From: Parabacteroides sp.
Lineage (GTDB): Bacteria > Bacteroidota > Bacteroidia > Bacteroidales > Tannerellaceae
NCBI GenBank assembly: GCA_019411205.1
Contig: DXRF01000068.1
Span: 1 to 12,172, forward strand
DNA length: 12,172 nt
Reading direction: 5' to 3'
Position 1 is the first letter of the stretch. Every line of letters starts with the position of its first letter. The translations under genes and the position numbers were made by a program. Of this stretch, positions 7,915 to 12,172 are shown one piece after another. The notes under the pieces are model-generated. The model was not told the origin of the DNA and ran no database searches. It saw only the letters and a program-made list of their open reading frames with translations.

Positions 7915-8655
7915 ATGATTAAGAACCGTTTTCTTTGTAAAACGAACGAACAAGGCATAACAACTATCTTAGTGGTAGTTGTTATGCTTCTTTTATTTAC
8001 TGCTTCTTGTAATGGCGATAACAAGGAAGTTGTTGTAGTTGCTTTCGATCCGGAAACAACCTATACGCTGAGGACTACTGATTATACTACTCAGTTTTCC
8101 GATTCGGGAATTACGCGCTATCGTGCTACCGCTAAAGAATTTTTGAAATTCGATAAAGCAAAAGAACCGTTCTCGTATTTCCCTAAAGGTATTTATGTGG
8201 AGAAATTCGACACCTTATTTAATATTGAAGCAAGTCTTAAAGCAGATACGGCTTATAACTATGAGAAGAAAGGACTATGGAAACTGATAGGCAATGTGAA
8301 GGTTGAGAATCTGGAAGGGAAAAAATTTGAAACCTCCTTGCTTTTTTGGGACCAGAAAGAAGAAAAAGTCTATTCTGATAAATACATTCGGATACAAGAA
8401 GAAGATAAGATCATAACGGGTATCGGATTCGAATCGAATCAGAATATGACTCAATATAAGATATTTAATTCTCAGGGGATATTCCCTGTCAGTGAATCGG
8501 CGACGACCGATTCGATCTCCAATACTGTTCCGGCAGATTCTGTACCCGTAGCCGTCAATTCTACTACAACGACTGTTCCGCAGGAGAAACCGATACAAAT
8601 GAAAAAAGCGGCTCCACAGAAATTGGTGCCGGTCGAGATGGATAAAACGAAGTAA
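7915..8655 (+). CDS. lptC: LptC-like LPS export periplasmic protein, predicted lipoprotein
   Basis: LptC takes LPS from the LptBFG transporter in the inner membrane and passes it to the LptA bridge. The 246-residue product has a long hydrophobic segment (residues 15-28) ending in a lipobox-like TASC with C32 as the likely lipidated cysteine; many E. coli-type LptC proteins instead keep an uncleaved anchor. The following 150 or so residues fit the LptC/OstA-like beta-jelly-roll: a YFPKGIYVEKFD strand, then TAYNYEKKGLWKLIGNVKVE, then a LLFWDQKEEKVYSDKYIRI strand, a pattern typical of LptC. The last 50 residues (after about 195) are a low-complexity Ser/Thr/Pro/Lys tail that may be disordered. 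It begins 2 nt after the TPR stop and its stop overlaps the next ATG by 1 nt (TAATG). A strong hairpin lies within codons 13-25. LptA, LptD and LptBFG are not in the window. Confidence 0.87.
   Translation: MIKNRFLCKTNEQGITTILVVVVMLLLFTASCNGDNKEVVVVAFDPETTYTLRTTDYTTQFSDSGITRYRATAKEFLKFDKAKEPFSYFPKGIYVEKFDTLFNIEASLKADTAYNYEKKGLWKLIGNVKVENLEGKKFETSLLFWDQKEEKVYSDKYIRIQEEDKIITGIGFESNQNMTQYKIFNSQGIFPVSESATTDSISNTVPADSVPVAVNSTTTTVPQEKPIQMKKAAPQKLVPVEMDKTK
7953..7989 (+). promoter_or_regulatory. Hairpin inside the lptC signal-peptide codons
   Basis: A perfect 12-bp inverted repeat, GCATAACAACTA (7955-7966) and TAGTTGTTATGC (7976-7987), extends with A-T, G-U, U-G and C-G pairs to a 16-bp stem over 7953-7968 and 7974-7989 with a 5-nt loop TTAGT. 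A pyrimidine/T-rich stretch (CTTCTTTTATTT region, about 7987-7999) follows. It begins 38 nt after the lptC start. The structure is seen directly; a role as attenuator, RNA-processing site or translational control element is inference. Confidence 0.55.
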
Positions 8656-9911
8656 TGGGCGCACTTACATACATATTAATATCATTGGCTTTTTCTGCGT
8701 TCTTTTCAGGAATGGAGATAGCCTTTATCTCTTCCAATAAGTTACGTTTCGAACTTGATAAAAAGGAAAAAAGCCTGACGAGTAAGATTCTGGATATATT
8801 TTACCGTAATCCGCATCAGTTTATATCTACAATGCTGGTCGGAAACAATATTGCGTTGGTCGTCTACGGTTTGCAGATGGCGATTATACTGGAACCGTTT
8901 ATTGCGCGTGTGGTAAATAACGAGGCGCTGATTGTTTTGACTCAGTCTATTTTCTCGACTATTCTGATTTTGTTTACCGGCGAATTTATTCCGAAGACTA
9001 TTTTTAAATTGAATCCGAACTTTTCGCTTACGTTGTTTTCATTACCTTTGTTAATCATATATGTTGTTTTGTATCCGATTTCTAAGTTTTCTTCTTTGCT
9101 TTCTTTCCTGATTTTGAAAATTGCAGGTGTAAAGAATGTGACCGGCTCGACGCAACGGGCACTGGGTAAAGTCGACCTTGACTATTTTATCCAGCAGAGT
9201 ATTGAAGATGCACCTCAAAATTCGGATATGGATACGGAAGTGAAGATTTTTCAGAATGCACTTGATTTCTCGAATGTGCGTTTGCGTGATTGTATTGTTC
9301 CCCGTACGGAAATTGTGGCTTGTGATAAGACGGCTACTCTTGAGGAATTGCGTTCCCGTTTTATAGAGACAGGACTTTCCAAGATACTTGTTTATAATGA
9401 AAACATAGATGATATTGTCGGATACATCCATTCTTCGGAAATGTTTAAAAATCCGGAAGACTGGACACAGAGTATCCGAAGCGTCTCGATCGTTCCCGAA
9501 ACGATGGCAGCCAATAAATTGATGAAAGTCCTGATGCAGGACAAGAAAAGTATGGCTGTCGTGGTGGATGAGTTCGGAGGAACTTCGGGAATCGTAACCT
9601 TGGAAGACTTGGTGGAAGAAATATTCGGAGAGATAGAAGACGAGCACGATATCAAGTCGTATGTCGCCAAGAAGGTAGGAGATGACGAGTATCTGTTGTC
9701 CGGTCGTATGGAGATTGATACACTGAATGAGAAGTTTGACCTGGAATTGCCGGAGTCGGACGATTATGTGACGATCGCCGGTTTTATATTGCACTTTTAT
9801 CAGAAATTTCCGAAGTTGAATGAAACGGTTGTAATCGATAAATATTCTTTTAAAATCATAAAAGTAACAGCTACGAAAATCGAATTAGTTCGTATGAAAG
9901 TAGTGGGTTAA
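8655..9911 (+). CDS. CNNM/CorC (hemolysin-family) membrane protein with paired CBS domains
   Basis: This 418-residue inner-membrane protein has the complete CNNM/CorC architecture: an N-terminal DUF21/CNNM transmembrane domain (about 1-185), a CBS pair (about 200-330) and a C-terminal CorC_HlyC domain (about 335-415). Conserved DUF21 features are SGMEIAFISSNK (18-29), NPHQFISTMLVGNN (52-65) and GEFIPKT (109-115). PRTE (216-219) marks the first CBS domain and DEFGGTSGIVTLEDLVEEI (from D305) the second. Characterised relatives handle Mg2+ transport or efflux with ATP bound to the CBS pair; older hemolysin names are historical. Bacteroidetes paralogues include the gliding protein GldE, but nothing here selects that role. 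Its ATG overlaps the lptC stop by one base, so it is co-translated with the LPS-export gene. Substrate is inferred from family only. Confidence 0.9.
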   Translation: MGALTYILISLAFSAFFSGMEIAFISSNKLRFELDKKEKSLTSKILDIFYRNPHQFISTMLVGNNIALVVYGLQMAIILEPFIARVVNNEALIVLTQSIFSTILILFTGEFIPKTIFKLNPNFSLTLFSLPLLIIYVVLYPISKFSSLLSFLILKIAGVKNVTGSTQRALGKVDLDYFIQQSIEDAPQNSDMDTEVKIFQNALDFSNVRLRDCIVPRTEIVACDKTATLEELRSRFIETGLSKILVYNENIDDIVGYIHSSEMFKNPEDWTQSIRSVSIVPETMAANKLMKVLMQDKKSMAVVVDEFGGTSGIVTLEDLVEEIFGEIEDEHDIKSYVAKKVGDDEYLLSGRMEIDTLNEKFDLELPESDDYVTIAGFILHFYQKFPKLNETVVIDKYSFKIIKVTATKIELVRMKVVG

Positions 9912-9913
9912 TT

Positions 9914-9952
9914 AAAAAAAGAGCATAAAAAGATGCGGTAATCTCTTTTTTT
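9914..9952 (+). terminator. Weak terminator-like stem after the CNNM gene
   Basis: Seven As plus GAG (9914-9923) pair with CTC plus seven Ts (9943-9952), a 10-bp stem with a 19-nt loop that may contain a second GCAT/ATGC stem (9923-9926 with 9933-9936). The stem is A/T-rich and the loop large, so termination may be partial and it could act on either strand. It starts 3 nt after the stop codon. Confidence 0.4.
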
Positions 9953-9954
9953 CG

Positions 9955-9962
9955 TATCTTCG
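9955..9962 (+). promoter_or_regulatory. Putative promoter box for the PpiD-like gene
   Basis: TATCTTCG is one mismatch from the Bacteroidetes -7 box TAnnTTTG and is followed by TGCC, as at the coaX operon (TATACTTTG then TGCC). No clear TTTG is seen at the -33 position. It would give a leader of about 40 nt, very A/T-rich, ending in ATAAATG. Confidence 0.45.
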
Positions 9963-10008
9963 TGCCCTTAAAATGTAGAATAATAAACTTTAAAATAGAT
10001 AAAGATAA

Positions 10009-12147
10009 ATGGCTACGCTGGAAAAAATCAGAAGCAAAGCAGGACTGCTGGTACTCGTTGTGGGGGTGGCATTGTTCGCTTTTATCATCGGTGACTTTTT
10101 GAACTCCGGTTCTACCTATTTCAGACAATCGCAGGAAAACGTTGCGGAAGTAGACGGAGAAGTTATTAAAATTCAAGATTTTCAGGATCGTGTAGACGAA
10201 ATGACTGAAATGTACAAAATGCAGACAGGGTCTACCAGTCTGCCCGAAGAATACCAGACTCAAATCCGTCAGTCTGTATTCGACGGTATGGTACAGGATA
10301 TCGTTTTGAATGAAGCAACTTCCGAATTGGGAATGGGAGTAGGTCCGGAAGAACTGTTCGATATGGTTCAGGGTGAAAACATTTCTCCGATGATCCAACA
10401 GATGCAGATGTTCGTGAACCCGCAGACAGGTGCGTTTGACAAAACTGCATTATTAAACTTCTTGAAGACTATCGAAGACGATAATATCGCAAGTTATCCT
10501 GCCGATCAGCAGGCTCAGTTGTTGCAGGCTCGTCAGTTCTGGTTGTTTTGGGAAAAGAATATCAAACGTCAGCGTCTGGAACAGAAATATACGACTCTGT
10601 TGAGCAAGGCTGTTTCTGCCAACAAACTGGATGCAAAAGATGCTTTCGACGGTTCGGCTGTAAGTTCTGATATCGTTTATGCAATGCAATCTTATGCTTC
10701 TATTCCTGATTCAACTATACAGGTAAGCAAGAGCGATATTGAAAAGCTGTACAACCAGCGTAAAGAGCTGTTCAAACAAAAAGAAGGTAAGGTAATCAAA
10801 TATATCGCTGTCGACATCCGTCCGAGCAAAGAAGATTATGACAAAGCAAGTGCGGAGATCGAATCGTTGAAGAGTGAGCTGGCTACTTCTGAAAGAGTGG
10901 CTGATCTGGTAACGGAAAATTCTGAAATACCTTATATGGACGCATTCTTTACAGAGAATGCATTGGATCCTGAAATGAAGCAGTTTGTAAAGACTGCAAA
11001 TATAGGTGATGTGTATGGTCCTGTTTTCGAAAACGACAAATACAGATTGTTTAAGTTGGTCGACAAAACCGTCGCTCCTGATTCTGTGAAGGTCAGCCAT
11101 ATCATGTTGGCAAATACAGGCGATGAAGCAGCTGTCAAGGCAAAAGCCGATAGCTTGTTGAACGTATTGAAGAAAGGTGGTGACTTTGCTGCCTTGGCAA
11201 AAGAATATTCAGCTGACCAGGCTGCTGAAAAGGGTGGTGAACTGGGTTGGTTTACTGAAGCGACAGCTTTGAGAGGTGTAAATGATGATTTCAAAAAAGC
11301 TGTTTTCTCGACTCCGGTCAATGATTATTCAATTGTAAAATCTCTGTACGGAACACATATCATCAAGGTGACCGATAAGACTGCAAATGTTGACAAATAT
11401 AAAGTGGCTGATATCGATATGACCGTATCTCCGAGTACAAAGACTTATGGTAACATTTATAATGAATTGAACCAGTTCATTTCAAAGAACCAGGATATGG
11501 ATAAATTGGACGATGCCGCTAAAGAAGCCGGTTACAACCTGTTGTCTAATGTAACGGTAACTGCTAACGACCAGTTATTGGGTTCTATCAAGAATTCCCG
11601 TCCGGTAATCCGTTGGGCGTTCCAGAACAGCAAAGGCGATATTTCTGAAATTTTTGAATGTGACGATAAGTTTGTGATCGCAGCCATTCAGGGCACGTTG
11701 CCGGAAGGTTACCGTTCTTTAGAATCTGTTACTCCGATGTTGAAATCAGAGTTGATCGCTCAGAAGAAGGGTGAAAAGATCGCACAAGACCTGGCTGCCA
11801 AGAATCTGAGTTCTGTCGATGCTTATGCTCAGGCTATGAATTCTTCTGCAGATTCTGTTAAGTTCGTTAGCTTTGCAACACGTCGTATTGCAGGTATCGG
11901 TGTTGAACCGAAGTTGAATGCAATGGTTTCCTTGGCTCAGAAAGACCAGTTGAGCGCTCCGGTTGCCGGTAATAATGGTGTATATGTATTCAAGGTATAC
12001 GAACAGAACAAGGATGCCAAGAATTATGATGAAGCTGCCGAAATCAAAGCATTGGATGCTTCTAACGCTTACCGCTTCGGTTTCCAGGCTATCCAGTCAT
12101 TGGTTAACAAAGCCGATGTAGAAGATAACCGTATCCGCTTCTATTAA
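10009..12147 (+). CDS. ppiD: PpiD/SurA-like periplasmic peptidyl-prolyl isomerase (foldase)
   Basis: This 712-residue protein is a membrane-anchored periplasmic folding factor. One transmembrane segment (about 12-31, after MATLEKIRSKAG) has a positive N-terminus, so the rest faces the periplasm. A SurA/PpiD-type N-terminal chaperone region (about 45-245) is followed by a degenerate parvulin-like module (about 260-356, beginning KVIKYIAVD and closing with YGPVFENDKYRLFKLVD). A well-preserved PpiC parvulin domain follows (about 357-456): KVSHIML with H364, a GGDFAALAKEYSAD segment, GGELGWF, and THIIKV near its end with H450. A further PpiD-like C-terminal region (about 470-712) includes VTPMLKSEL. 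It is longer than E. coli PpiD (623 residues). The N-terminal anchor favours PpiD over soluble SurA. It starts 97 nt after the CNNM gene behind its own promoter-like box and probably supports outer-membrane protein assembly, fitting the neighbouring barrel and LptC genes. The isomerase call is firm; the symbol is by architecture. Confidence 0.88.
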   Translation: MATLEKIRSKAGLLVLVVGVALFAFIIGDFLNSGSTYFRQSQENVAEVDGEVIKIQDFQDRVDEMTEMYKMQTGSTSLPEEYQTQIRQSVFDGMVQDIVLNEATSELGMGVGPEELFDMVQGENISPMIQQMQMFVNPQTGAFDKTALLNFLKTIEDDNIASYPADQQAQLLQARQFWLFWEKNIKRQRLEQKYTTLLSKAVSANKLDAKDAFDGSAVSSDIVYAMQSYASIPDSTIQVSKSDIEKLYNQRKELFKQKEGKVIKYIAVDIRPSKEDYDKASAEIESLKSELATSERVADLVTENSEIPYMDAFFTENALDPEMKQFVKTANIGDVYGPVFENDKYRLFKLVDKTVAPDSVKVSHIMLANTGDEAAVKAKADSLLNVLKKGGDFAALAKEYSADQAAEKGGELGWFTEATALRGVNDDFKKAVFSTPVNDYSIVKSLYGTHIIKVTDKTANVDKYKVADIDMTVSPSTKTYGNIYNELNQFISKNQDMDKLDDAAKEAGYNLLSNVTVTANDQLLGSIKNSRPVIRWAFQNSKGDISEIFECDDKFVIAAIQGTLPEGYRSLESVTPMLKSELIAQKKGEKIAQDLAAKNLSSVDAYAQAMNSSADSVKFVSFATRRIAGIGVEPKLNAMVSLAQKDQLSAPVAGNNGVYVFKVYEQNKDAKNYDEAAEIKALDASNAYRFGFQAIQSLVNKADVEDNRIRFY

Positions 12148-12172
12148 TAGTTGAATTGTTGTGGCAGTAGAG

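Noticed and set aside
9051..9794. Minus-strand open frame (247 codons) inside the CNNM gene
   Set aside because: It is opposite conserved DUF21 and CBS coding sequence, has a shadow-frame composition and no family resemblance.
1..12172. Search for CRISPR arrays, transposases, integrases, tRNA, rRNA, toxin-antitoxin or defence genes
   Set aside because: None seen: coding density is nearly complete from 355 on with recognisable chromosomal genes, and the gaps are too short to hide such elements.

Overview
The window looks like chromosomal DNA from a Bacteroidales bacterium, probably Parabacteroides or a close relative. The evidence is Bacteroidetes-type promoter boxes (TAnnTTTG-like), A-rich leaders without clear Shine-Dalgarno sequences, a secreted LacZ-type GH2 enzyme carrying an extra C-terminal carbohydrate-binding module, and the gene run pantothenate kinase / outer-membrane barrel / TPR protein / LptC / CNNM-CorC protein / PpiD-like foldase. 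The genus is an inference; the order-level placement is firmer. All genes are on the plus strand and all look intact.

Region 1 (1-354) is non-coding. It holds a compound inverted/direct repeat (48-120), a second small stem (122-151) and a probable promoter for the next gene (about 267-297). Region 2 (355-4386) is one large monocistronic gene for a secreted beta-galactosidase-like glycoside hydrolase with both catalytic glutamates. It is closed by a very clear rho-independent terminator (4410-4444). No SusC/SusD pair, sigma/anti-sigma pair or other glycan genes are visible beside it.

Region 3 (about 4444-9911) is a tight co-directional operon. coaX (type III pantothenate kinase, best start a GTG at 4514) overlaps by 14 nt a FadL-like outer-membrane barrel gene. 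After 29 nt comes a periplasmic TPR protein; 2 nt later lptC (LPS export, predicted lipoprotein); lptC overlaps by 1 nt a CNNM/CorC-family membrane protein. The cluster mixes a CoA biosynthesis gene with envelope genes. The barrel and TPR proteins have no assigned function, and their position makes them candidates for envelope assembly or lipid handling.

Region 4 (9912-12172) has a weak terminator-like stem and a promoter-like box, followed by a PpiD/SurA-type periplasmic foldase anchored by one N-terminal membrane segment, then 25 nt of flank.

I saw no mobile element, CRISPR, tRNA, rRNA or defence system. The most unusual unexplained signals are the nearly perfect hairpin inside the signal-peptide codons of lptC (7953-7989) and the compound repeat at 48-120.
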